A stretch of DNA of 12,075 nucleotides from CAYTSW01 sp964440605 (lineage in GTDB: Bacteria > Planctomycetota > Phycisphaerae > Phycisphaerales > UBA1924): contig CAYTSW010000082.1 of the NCBI GenBank assembly GCA_964440605.1, positions 1 through 12,075 on the forward strand, written 5' to 3'. Below the pieces are notes generated by a model. That model was given only the letters and a program-made list of their open reading frames with translations. It ran no database searches and was not told where the DNA came from. A program made the position numbers and the translations under genes. Shown piece after piece: positions 1 to 6,738 of the stretch; the first letter of the stretch is position 1, and the number at the start of each line of letters is the position of its first letter.

Positions 1-72
1 GGGCGCGGAGCCTATGGCTGACGCGCGGCCGGCGAAAGATTGAGCTGGCTCTTCGCCCGCTCGAACTTGGCT

Positions 73-1791
73 TCAATCCGAGCGAGGAGCGTCGTTTGCA
101 CTGGCGCCGCCGCTCAGGATCAGCCGCGCTGCGCGATCGGCGGCGTCGGCGAAGGGGGTGAGCACGAGGTCCGCCCCCCGAGCGGCGAGCGTTTTGGCGT
201 CCTCGGAGAGGTGGGCCGCGACGGCGACGCGGCCCTGGTAGCCGCGATGCTCGAGCCCTTGAAGGAGGGTGAGCCGCGGGTCTTCGTGGGTGAGATTGAC
301 GGGCTGCTGGGGCAGGGCGGCGATGACCCACTTCACGCCGTCGATCGGGAGGGAGTCGAGAAACTCGTGGTCGGTCGCATCGCCGTAGACGACGGTGATG
401 CCGTCGGGGCGGTCGCGGCGGACCTCGTTGGGGTTGAAGTCGACGCCAAGGACGCGCAGGCCGGCGGCGGTGAGTAGCGGCGCCAGCGCGGTGCCGTAGC
501 GTCCGAGGCCGAAGAGGATGACGTCGCTGGGCCCTTCCGGCGCGGGCGTGTCCTGCAGGTCGCGGTCGGTCGAGCGGGAGCGGACGAGGCGGTCGAGCGG
601 GGCGAGGGCGGGCTCGAGCAGGCGGTAGAGCTGGTGGGAGTAGGTGATCATGTAGACCGAGAGGGCGATGGTGATGAGCCCGACGACGGTCACAAGGGCG
701 AGCGTGGCATCGCTGATGTGGCCCAGCGAGACGCCCATGGCCGCGAAGATGAGCGAGAACTCGCTGATCTGGGCGACGGTCAGCCCGGCGAGGAAGCCGG
801 TGCGCTTGCGGTAGCCCATCAGCGCCATGATCACAATGACGATCAGCGGGTTGCCGATGAGCACGAAGAGGCTGAAGACCAGGGCGGGCAGCGCCTGCTC
901 GCCCAAGTGGTTGAGTTCGAGTTGCGAGCCGATGGCGATGAAGAAGAAGAGCAGCAGGAAGTCGCGCAGCGGGGCGAGGCGGGAGACGATCGCCTCGCGG
1001 AAGGGCGTCGACGCCAGCGAGACGCCGGCGAGCAGGCCGCCGAGCTCCATGGAGAAGCCGAAGTGCTCGCCGACGGCGGCGAGCAGCGCGGCCCAGGCGA
1101 TGGCGAAGGTCACCAGCAGCTCGGGTGAACTCGCCAGCCGTCGCACAAGGGGGTCGGCGACGAAGCGGATGAAGAACCCGACGCCGATGATCGCGACGAG
1201 GCCGTAGAGCGCCGTGGTGAGGATGCGCGCCGCCGGCCCTGCGCCTTCTTCTCCCTGGCCGACGCCGAAAGCCGCGAGCACCACCATCGCAAAGACAACC
1301 ACGAGGTCCTGCACGATGAGAAAGCCCAGCGCGATGCGCCCATGCAGCGAGTCGATCTCGCGCTTATCCGAGAGCAGCTTGACGATGATGATGGTGCTGG
1401 AGAAGGTGAGCGCGACGGCGACGTAGATGGAGGTGACGGCGTCGAGGCCGAGGGCGAGGCCGATGAGGAAGCCGAAGGCCGAGGTGAACGCGACCTGCCC
1501 GAGCCCGGTCGCGATGGCGACGGGGCCGAGGGTGCGGATCAGCTTGAGGTCCAGCCGCAACCCGACGAGGAAGAGGAGCACCGCGATGCCGAGCTCGGCG
1601 AGCAGGTGGATGCTGTCGAAGGAGCGGACGATGCCGAGAGCCGACGGCCCGGCGACGACGCCGACGGCGATGAATCCGATGATCAAGGGCTGGCGCAGCA
1701 GCATGCCCACGAACCCGACGGCGGCGGCGAGGGCGAGCAGCGTCGCAAGCTCGAAGAAGGGGGACTCGTGGACGAAGGGGATGTGTTCCAT
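73..1791 (-). CDS. CPA2-family cation:proton antiporter with RCK/TrkA-N domain (Kef/YbaL-like)
   Basis: Inner-membrane monovalent cation/proton antiporter, 572 aa. Residues 1-390 form the hydrophobic Na/H exchanger domain with roughly a dozen membrane segments. It contains the Kef-type QD pair at Q161-D162 (in FLIVQDLVVV), LFLVGLRLDL near 73-82, and AQISEFSLIFA at 340-350, matching the AQxxEF helix of KefB/KefC. Residues 422-560 are a cytoplasmic Rossmann RCK_N/TrkA-N domain with GLGRYG (428-433), the acidic residue D451 that ends beta-2, and YGDATD (469-474), as expected for NAD(H) binding. No TrkA-C domain follows. The QD pair suggests Kef-like potassium efflux rather than NapA-type sodium exchange, but ion specificity cannot be read from sequence. 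The start lies 19 bp after the stop of the upstream universal stress gene on the same strand, with only a weak purine-rich ribosome site, so co-transcription and coupling are likely. The family call is firm; substrate is inferred. Confidence 0.93.
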   Translation of the reverse strand: MEHIPFVHESPFFELATLLALAAAVGFVGMLLRQPLIIGFIAVGVVAGPSALGIVRSFDSIHLLAELGIAVLLFLVGLRLDLKLIRTLGPVAIATGLGQVAFTSAFGFLIGLALGLDAVTSIYVAVALTFSSTIIIVKLLSDKREIDSLHGRIALGFLIVQDLVVVFAMVVLAAFGVGQGEEGAGPAARILTTALYGLVAIIGVGFFIRFVADPLVRRLASSPELLVTFAIAWAALLAAVGEHFGFSMELGGLLAGVSLASTPFREAIVSRLAPLRDFLLLFFFIAIGSQLELNHLGEQALPALVFSLFVLIGNPLIVIVIMALMGYRKRTGFLAGLTVAQISEFSLIFAAMGVSLGHISDATLALVTVVGLITIALSVYMITYSHQLYRLLEPALAPLDRLVRSRSTDRDLQDTPAPEGPSDVILFGLGRYGTALAPLLTAAGLRVLGVDFNPNEVRRDRPDGITVVYGDATDHEFLDSLPIDGVKWVIAALPQQPVNLTHEDPRLTLLQGLEHRGYQGRVAVAAHLSEDAKTLAARGADLVLTPFADAADRAARLILSGGASANDAPRSD

Positions 1792-1810
1792 TGGTTTCTT
1801 GGCGAGCGGG

Positions 1811-2749
1811 TCAGCCGGCCTGGACCGGACTGACGAAGCCGGGCGGCTTGAGCGCGACGAGCGAGCAGCGCAGGCGGTGGAGGATGTTCTCGGCGGTGTT
1901 GCCCATCACGAAGCCAGGCACGCCCGTGCGCGCGACGGTGCCCATCACAAGCACGTCGACGCCGAGCTCTTCGGTCGCTTCGGGGATGGCCTTGTCGGGC
2001 TGACCGCGGAGAGAGTGCAACTCGAGCGACGCCTCAGCGCCGGCGTCCTTGAGCAGGGCGTCGAGCGAAGCGTGGTGCTCGGCGCGGGCGGCTTCGACCG
2101 CCTCGCGCACCTGCGCGTGCGGCACACGCTGGAACGGGTTGTTGAGCAGATATTCCTCAAACGTGTAGTCCCAGCAGGAGATGACCGTGAGCGTGCCGCC
2201 GCACATGCCCGCGATGGTTGACGCAAGCTTGAGCAGTTCCGTGTTCAACGCGGCGGCTTCGGGCTGATGATCGAGCGGGTCGATGGCGACCGCGATGCGC
2301 ATGTCCTGGCGGTGACGCTCGATCGGCCGCGCCAGCCAGAGCGGGCAGGGGCACTTGCGCAGCAGGCTCATCTCGACGGCTCGGAACCCGCCCGTGTCGC
2401 TCGCGGGCTGGGCGGCCTTGACAACGAGGTCCGCGCGGCTCGCGAGGACGCGGCGGACGATGTGCGGGCCGGGCGTGTCGCTGGTCTCGACCGTGACGGG
2501 CATCGGGACGCCTTCGGCACCCGCGCCCAAGGCCGTGCGCACACCGGCTTCAGCGTCCGTCAGCCGATCGCGCAGCGAGGCTTTGTACGCCTCGGCGTAC
2601 TCGTCGAGCCGCTTGGGCAACGGCGGGCAGACGACCAGCGCTTCGAGCGACGCCTTGGTGTTGCGCGCGAGGCTGAGGGCCTGCGTGAGCGCGGCGTCGT
2701 CCGGCGTGACGCCGTCGCTGGCGAGGAGGATGCGCGACCATCGGCTCAT
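1811..2749 (-). CDS. Tandem universal stress protein, UspE-like
   Basis: Cytoplasmic stress protein of 312 aa with two fused Usp domains, residues about 5-141 and 149-301. Domain 1 ends in LLRKCPCPLWL (129-139), closely matching the LLRKCPCPVW of UspE. Domain 2 ends in GTVARTGVPGFVMGNT (270-285) followed by AENIL, the UspE form of the Usp nucleotide-loop motif. The canonical motif is G-2x-G-9x-G-S/T; here the second glycine is alanine (A273) and the final element is G283-N-T, so ATP binding of the MJ0577 kind is uncertain. Length fits UspE (about 315 aa). The start is supported by an AAGGCGG ribosome site five bases upstream. It is the first gene of a probable operon with the cation:proton antiporter. 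Some antiporters carry a Usp domain fused at the C terminus, so a regulatory partnership is reasonable but inferred. Confidence 0.92.
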   Translation of the reverse strand: MSRWSRILLASDGVTPDDAALTQALSLARNTKASLEALVVCPPLPKRLDEYAEAYKASLRDRLTDAEAGVRTALGAGAEGVPMPVTVETSDTPGPHIVRRVLASRADLVVKAAQPASDTGGFRAVEMSLLRKCPCPLWLARPIERHRQDMRIAVAIDPLDHQPEAAALNTELLKLASTIAGMCGGTLTVISCWDYTFEEYLLNNPFQRVPHAQVREAVEAARAEHHASLDALLKDAGAEASLELHSLRGQPDKAIPEATEELGVDVLVMGTVARTGVPGFVMGNTAENILHRLRCSLVALKPPGFVSPVQAG

Positions 2750-2754
2750 GGCTA

Positions 2755-2761
2755 CCGCCTT
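2755..2761 (-). promoter_or_regulatory. Ribosome binding site of the Usp gene
   Basis: Read on the minus strand this is AAGGCGG, five bases before the ATG at 2749. It fixes the start of the UspE-like gene. Confidence 0.6.
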
Positions 2762-2777
2762 TCCGAACAGTGCTCAT

Positions 2778-2783
2778 AGTATA
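2778..2783 (-). promoter_or_regulatory. Possible -10 box for the usp/antiporter operon
   Basis: The minus strand reads TATACT here, five of six bases matching the sigma-70 -10 consensus, in an otherwise very G+C-rich region. It lies about 28 bases before the usp ATG, giving a short leader of roughly 20 nt. No convincing TTGACA-like -35 box sits 16-18 bp upstream, so this is only a candidate. Confidence 0.35.
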
Positions 2784-2841
2784 TGAAGCACCCCGATCGG
2801 CATGGGCCGGCAACCCAGCCGTCGCGCGGACCGCAGGTGAG

Positions 2842-2868
2842 GCCGCAGAGAGCCAGGCACGCTGCGGC
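2842..2868 (+). other. Hairpin in the leader of the zinc-ribbon gene
   Basis: GCCGCAG at 2842-2848 and CTGCGGC at 2862-2868 form a perfect 7-bp stem with a 13-nt loop, about 60 nt before the ATG at 2926. No T run follows, so it is not a standard terminator. It could be a transcript-level element or chance in G+C-rich DNA. Confidence 0.3.
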
Positions 2869-2925
2869 GGGAGTCACCGAGCCGCGCTCACGCCATTGCA
2901 TTCGATTAGCCTGCAGACCCAAGAA

Positions 2926-3774
2926 ATGGCTCTGTCTTCGCTCATTTTCTTCTTCGGCCTCGCCGTTCTCTTCGGCCTCGCTATCTGGTATCTGATGCCG
3001 AAAGAGTCGGCCGGAAGCGCACCTCCCGGGTGCGGGCGGTGCGGATATCCGCTGGGGAGCTGGTCGAGCCCGAAGTGTCCCGAGTGCGGAGCCGACGTTC
3101 GAGAGACGGGCGTCCGGACCGGGGCGAGGCGCGTCGGGCGGCTGGCCTTCGTGCTCGTAGTGCTCCCGGCGCCGCTGGTGGCGGGGGCGGCGGGCGCCGG
3201 AGCGGCCAAGCTCACGGAGGTGACACGCGGCAACTCGAGTTTCAGCTTCTCGCCGCCGGGGCCTGATCTGTTCGTCATCGTTCGGGGAACGTCTGTCACT
3301 CGGCGCTTCCCGCCCATCGAGCAGCGCACGATGGAAGCGACACTCCTGCGCGTGCCACCCGACTCACCGCGTGTGACGCGCGCCTTTCAATGGGGCGGTG
3401 AATCGCCCCTTGCGGAGCGCATGCTGACGATCGACCCCGATAACCTGCCCGACCAGACAACCATCATGGCGGCGTGGCGCGATGTGCTGGGCCCGAACGC
3501 CGACGATGCGCGTGTCAGGGAACTCTCGATCCTGTTGAGGCGAGCGCTGCGGGAGAGCGTGGCGCTTTCCGGCCCCCGGCTTGTTTCGCCGCCGTCCGTT
3601 CAGGGCTTCGGCGGCGGGAGTGGCGGCGGCAGTTCGACCAGCTCGGGGGCATCGTTCCCGCTGACAATCCTTGTGGTATTCATCGCGTGGTCCTTGGGCG
3701 GGCGTTGGCTCTCCCGGAGGCTCGGCAGACCGGCCCTTCGCGACGTGCACGATGGCGAGTGGTCGACCGGGTGA
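2926..3774 (+). CDS. Membrane protein with N-terminal Cys4 zinc ribbon, function unknown
   Basis: A 282-aa protein that I do not recognise as a named family. An N-terminal membrane segment spans about 4-23. Then comes a zinc-ribbon knuckle pair, CGRC (C36, C39) and CPEC (C51, C54), of the CGRCGYPL...CPECG type common in planctomycete membrane proteins. A second hydrophobic, Ala/Gly-rich segment lies at about 72-93 and a third at 244-258, followed by a basic tail. A Gly/Ser-rich linker (229-241) precedes the last segment. The middle, 100-220, is soluble and gave no motif. The ATG at 2926 is preferred because it begins directly with the membrane segment. The frame stays open back to a GTG at 2770, but that extension is low in hydrophobicity and unlike a protein N terminus; the ribosome site at 2926 is weak. 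It is divergent from usp and convergent with the kinase gene, 33 bp apart. Confidence 0.72.
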   Translation: MALSSLIFFFGLAVLFGLAIWYLMPKESAGSAPPGCGRCGYPLGSWSSPKCPECGADVRETGVRTGARRVGRLAFVLVVLPAPLVAGAAGAGAAKLTEVTRGNSSFSFSPPGPDLFVIVRGTSVTRRFPPIEQRTMEATLLRVPPDSPRVTRAFQWGGESPLAERMLTIDPDNLPDQTTIMAAWRDVLGPNADDARVRELSILLRRALRESVALSGPRLVSPPSVQGFGGGSGGGSSTSSGASFPLTILVVFIAWSLGGRWLSRRLGRPALRDVHDGEWSTG

Positions 3775-3807
3775 GTCGACGCGTTACGCAATGACACGGT
3801 TGCGCGG

Positions 3808-6021
3808 TCACTCCCGCCAGCGCGCGGCTTCGTCCGGCCTACCCCACTCCTCGTACAACGTCGCGCACTGCTGGCGCGCCGTCCGCGTGTACGGGTGGTC
3901 CGGGCCCAGGCTGGCGACGAGCTGCTTGTACGCGCTCAGCGCCAGCGGCTCGGCCTCGTCGTACTCCTCCCGGAGCATGTGCAGGCGCGCGAGCAGCGAG
4001 CGGCTGACGCCGATGTGCCGGTGCGTGCCCGGCAGGACGCGCTCCCGCGCATCGAGCACGTCGCGCAGGATCGGCTCGGCCTCGTCGAGCCGGCCCAGGC
4101 GCAGGTAGAGCAGCGCGAGGTTGCTGCGCGAGGAGAGCGCCAGCGGGTGCTCGGGGCCGTTGATCTGGATGTCGAGCTCGGTGGCGCGCTCGCTGAGCGC
4201 GACGGCATCGTCGAAGCGTTCGAGGCGCTGGAGGATGAGCCCGAGACTGCCCATCGCCGCGACCGTCTCGGTGTGCGCCTCGCCGAAGCGCGCTCGGTAA
4301 CGCTCGAGCAGGTCGCGGAAGAGCGGTTCGGCGCCGGCGACGTCGCCCTGCTTGTAAACCGCCGAGGCGAGGAAGTACATGGCGTCGTCGATGGCGGTGT
4401 GGTCGGCGGGGAGCGCGGCCCGGGCGCGGTTGAGCGTGCGCTGGAGATGGTCGCGACCGCGATCGGTGTCGCCCTTGTCGAGCATGGCGATACCGCGAAG
4501 CACTTCCACCTCGATGGTGCGCTCGTGGCCCGGGCCGAGCGTGTCGGTACGCAGGCGGGCGGCGCGGTCGAGTTGGGCCAGCGCGTCGGCCGCCGAGCCC
4601 AGACCGATGAGCGCATCGCCGATGGCGGTGCGCACCTGCGCCTCGGCGGGCGCACTGAGCTCCGGGTCGTCGGCGATGGAGTGAGCGACGTCCGCGAGGA
4701 AGTTGCGCAGGGTGTAGTCGGGGTCGGCCTGGATGTTCGGGTTGGCAGCGCTGAGCGCATCGGTCAGCAGGGTGAGGGTCTGCTGGGCTTCCTCGCGCTC
4801 GCGGTCGGCGACGACGCGGGCCGCGCTCTCGCGCGAGGCGAACCACAGCGAGACGACCGTCGCGAGGACCAGCGCCACGGCGACGGCGCCGCCGGCGGCG
4901 ACCGCGGCCCGACGCCGCTGCGCAAACCGCAGGAGCTGGTACGACATGCTCGGCGCCCGCGCGAGTATCGGCTGCGTGTTGAGCACGCGACGCACGTCGG
5001 ACACCAGCGCGTCGGCGGTCGCGTACCGACGCTGCGGGTCGAGGTCGAGCGCCGTCGACGTGATGACCGCGAGGTCGGCATCCGTCCCCGATCCGCGGGC
5101 GGCCAGGCGCGGTCGCGGGGCGGTGCGCACGGCGTCGAGCGCGTCGGCGAGGGGCATGTGGCGGGTGTCGAGCGGGGGTCCGCCTTCGAGCAACTCGAAG
5201 AGGATGGCGCCCAACGCGTAGACGTCGGTGCGCACGTCGATGGCGTCGGTCTCGCCGCGAGCCTGCTCGGGGCTCATGTAGTCGAGCGTGCCGAGGATCT
5301 CGCCCTGCATGGTGCGCAGCCGATCGGCGTCGGTGGACTCTTCGACGGCACGCGCGATGCCGAAGTCGAGGACCTTGGGCTGGGCGTCGCGGTCGACGAG
5401 GACGTTGGCGGGCTTGAGGTCGCGGTGGATGACGCCGCGCTGGTGCGCGTAATGCACCGCTTCGCAGACGCTCAGAAAGACCTCGAGGCGCTGGCCGCGG
5501 GTCGCGTCGGTGCGCCGGGCCCAGCGGGTGATGGGCTCGCCCTCGATGAGCTCCATGGCGATCCAGGGGCGCGGGGCGCCGTGGGCGTCGGCGACGCCCG
5601 AGGCGTAGACCTGCGCGATCCCCGGGTGACGCAGGCGCGCGAGGAAGTCGGCCTCGAGCTCGAAGCGCCGGGCCAGGCGGCCCCCGCGGTCGGTCCGGTG
5701 CAGCACCTTGAGCGCGACGCTGCGGCGCGGCGTGGCCTGCGTCGCCTCATAAACCGTCCCCGTCGCGCCCTCGCCGAGGATCCGGTGGATCGTGTATCCC
5801 GCGATCGCTGGCGGGCGCGGCGTGTCGACCCCCGGCCCTCCGTTGGGGGTGAGCGTGGCGCTCCCGGCGCGCGACTCGGCGTCGAGCATCGCGCGAGCGT
5901 GCTGCAACGCCTCCGAATCGTCCGCGAGTTCGTGCTCGATGTGCGCGCGACGCTCGTCGGAGGTCAGGTCTTCGGCGTCGATGAACGCCCGTTTGAGCTT
6001 GGCGTATTGCTCGGGCGTCAC
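3808..6021 (-). CDS. Transmembrane Ser/Thr protein kinase with C-terminal TPR sensor-type domain
   Basis: Hanks-type kinase, 737 aa from the GTG at 6021. Residues 1-50 resemble the short helical lead-in common in planctomycete kinases. The catalytic domain, about 76-345, is complete: glycine loop GEGATGTV (83-90), K105 in VALKVL, HRDLKPANV (199-207; D201, N206), DFG (219-221), SPE (250-252) and D266 in DVYALG. A single membrane segment (about 371-395) then separates it from residues 455-737, which hold six kinesin-light-chain-like TPR units. Their marker histidines lie at 499, 541, 583, 625, 667 and 709, exactly 42 residues apart. The kinase should be cytoplasmic and the TPRs on the other side of the membrane. 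The GTG start overlaps the TGA of the upstream sigma factor as GTGA, so translation is probably coupled. A longer reading to 6159 would run through the sigma gene and lacks family similarity. The likely role is signalling to the partner sigma factor. Confidence 0.93.
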   Translation of the reverse strand: MTPEQYAKLKRAFIDAEDLTSDERRAHIEHELADDSEALQHARAMLDAESRAGSATLTPNGGPGVDTPRPPAIAGYTIHRILGEGATGTVYEATQATPRRSVALKVLHRTDRGGRLARRFELEADFLARLRHPGIAQVYASGVADAHGAPRPWIAMELIEGEPITRWARRTDATRGQRLEVFLSVCEAVHYAHQRGVIHRDLKPANVLVDRDAQPKVLDFGIARAVEESTDADRLRTMQGEILGTLDYMSPEQARGETDAIDVRTDVYALGAILFELLEGGPPLDTRHMPLADALDAVRTAPRPRLAARGSGTDADLAVITSTALDLDPQRRYATADALVSDVRRVLNTQPILARAPSMSYQLLRFAQRRRAAVAAGGAVAVALVLATVVSLWFASRESAARVVADREREEAQQTLTLLTDALSAANPNIQADPDYTLRNFLADVAHSIADDPELSAPAEAQVRTAIGDALIGLGSAADALAQLDRAARLRTDTLGPGHERTIEVEVLRGIAMLDKGDTDRGRDHLQRTLNRARAALPADHTAIDDAMYFLASAVYKQGDVAGAEPLFRDLLERYRARFGEAHTETVAAMGSLGLILQRLERFDDAVALSERATELDIQINGPEHPLALSSRSNLALLYLRLGRLDEAEPILRDVLDARERVLPGTHRHIGVSRSLLARLHMLREEYDEAEPLALSAYKQLVASLGPDHPYTRTARQQCATLYEEWGRPDEAARWRE
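3822..4540 (-). repeat. Six TPR units with a strict 126-bp (42-residue) period
   Basis: The marker His of each unit (contexts GPGHE, PADHT, GEAHT, GPEHP, PGTHR, GPDHP) recurs at kinase residues 499, 541, 583, 625, 667 and 709 with no insertion or deletion. The 42-residue TPR unit is typical of kinesin-light-chain/TPR_12 repeats. Outer limits are approximate. Confidence 0.85.
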
Positions 6022-6566
6022 GCCTGCGGTTCCGAGGCGTCGTTGAGGCGGGCGAGCAACCAGAGGCGAGCCACCTTGGCGTCGAGCTCGACGGTTCGAG
6101 GCGAAACGCCGAGCAGTGTTGCCGTCTCCTGCGTGGTCAACCCGCCGAAGTAGCGGCACTCGATGATCCGCGCCTGGCGCTCATCGAGGCGTTCGAGTTC
6201 GGAGAGGGCTTCCTCGAGCGTCATCGCGTCGATGGTGCTGGCGTCTTCCGCGCCGACGACACCGGTGAGCGTGACGCGCTTCCAGTCGCCGCCGCGCTTC
6301 TGCGCGTTGGCGGCGTGGGCGTGATTGATCAGCAGTTGACGCATGGCCTTCGCGCCGAGCGCGAGCGCGTGCTCGCGTGTGGTCGGGAGCGATGAGGAGG
6401 AGCCGGCGATCTTGACATAGGCCTCGTGCACCAGGGCGGTGGGCTGGAGCGTGTGCGACCGCGCCTGGCCCGCGAAGACGGCGTGCGCCAGCGAGCGGAG
6501 CTCGTCATAAAGCGCCTCGAAGATCGGGCCCGGTGTCTGGCTGGCGTGCTGAACGGAGTGATCCAC
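6018..6566 (-). CDS. ECF sigma factor of the planctomycete kinase-linked type (TIGR02999-like)
   Basis: RNA polymerase sigma factor, 182 aa from the GTG at 6566. Region 2 contains HTLQPTALVHEAY (38-50), the signature of the TIGR02999-type ECF family. The acidic DxED residues normal for ECF region 2.2 are replaced by Q-P-T-A, with Thr43 in that place. Region 4 is a helix-turn-helix at about 142-170 (GLTTQETATLLGVSPRTV). The linker has a Ser/Thr-rich stretch (55-63). No anti-sigma gene is present; instead the stop overlaps the start of a Ser/Thr kinase (GTGA). Start choice: GGAGGAAA at 6574-6581 lies seven bases before the GTG at 6566, whereas a longer reading to a GTG at 6602 (194 aa) has no visible ribosome site. 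Divergent from the beta-helix gene, which may be a target. Activation by kinase phosphorylation is inferred from the Vibrio EcfP/PknT precedent. Confidence 0.92.
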   Translation of the reverse strand: MDHSVQHASQTPGPIFEALYDELRSLAHAVFAGQARSHTLQPTALVHEAYVKIAGSSSSLPTTREHALALGAKAMRQLLINHAHAANAQKRGGDWKRVTLTGVVGAEDASTIDAMTLEEALSELERLDERQARIIECRYFGGLTTQETATLLGVSPRTVELDAKVARLWLLARLNDASEPQA

Positions 6567-6573
6567 CGCTGCG

Positions 6574-6581
6574 TTTCCTCC
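6574..6581 (-). promoter_or_regulatory. Ribosome binding site deciding the sigma factor start
   Basis: The minus strand reads GGAGGAAA seven bases before a GTG at 6566. It lies inside the longer frame that could begin at 6602, so it argues for the shorter 182-aa protein. Confidence 0.65.
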
Positions 6582-6602
6582 GGCTGATGCTAGGGACGCC
6601 AC

Positions 6603-6738
6603 GCGATTACCGGCATCGGGTTGCGCGGCGGGGCGCTGTTTCCTGTGTGGATTGATGGAGGCGCCGGAGCTTCGGCGGGTGGTCCGCCGGGACCTTCGGG
6701 CTTACCAAGATTGACACCGACACAGGAGGAGAACCCGT
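6603..6738. promoter_or_regulatory. Divergent intergenic region between sigma factor and beta-helix gene
   Basis: This region must hold the outward promoters of both genes. I see only a weak plus-strand pair (TTGCGC at 6621, TGTGTG at 6644, 17-bp spacer) and no convincing ECF promoter by eye. CGGCGG and CCGCCG at 6673-6678 and 6684-6689 form a 6-bp stem with a 5-nt loop. AGGAGGAG at 6724-6731 is a strong ribosome site seven bases before the ATG at 6739. Confidence 0.5.

Noticed and set aside
1..110. A short minus-strand frame continuing past the antiporter stop (about 29 residues, Lys/Glu/Arg-rich, GTG start near 110, stop TAG near 13)
   Set aside because: It could be a frameshifted antiporter tail or a tiny gene, but it has no ribosome site and no slippery site, and the in-frame stop at 73-75 leaves a complete antiporter. 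The first 72 bases otherwise show no supportable feature.
634..1833. Plus-strand open frames opposite the antiporter
   Set aside because: Their composition is extremely rich in Glu, Asp, Gly, Ala and Arg; they are mirror images of membrane helices coded on the other strand.
3895..6153. A 752-residue open frame on the plus strand
   Set aside because: It is fully antisense to the kinase gene, whose catalytic motifs are intact on the minus strand. It has low-complexity composition and no motif.
6022..6159. Extended N terminus of the kinase (783-residue reading)
   Set aside because: It would lie inside the sigma factor gene, is Arg-rich and has no family similarity. The GTG at 6021 gives the usual kinase lead-in and the GTGA overlap.
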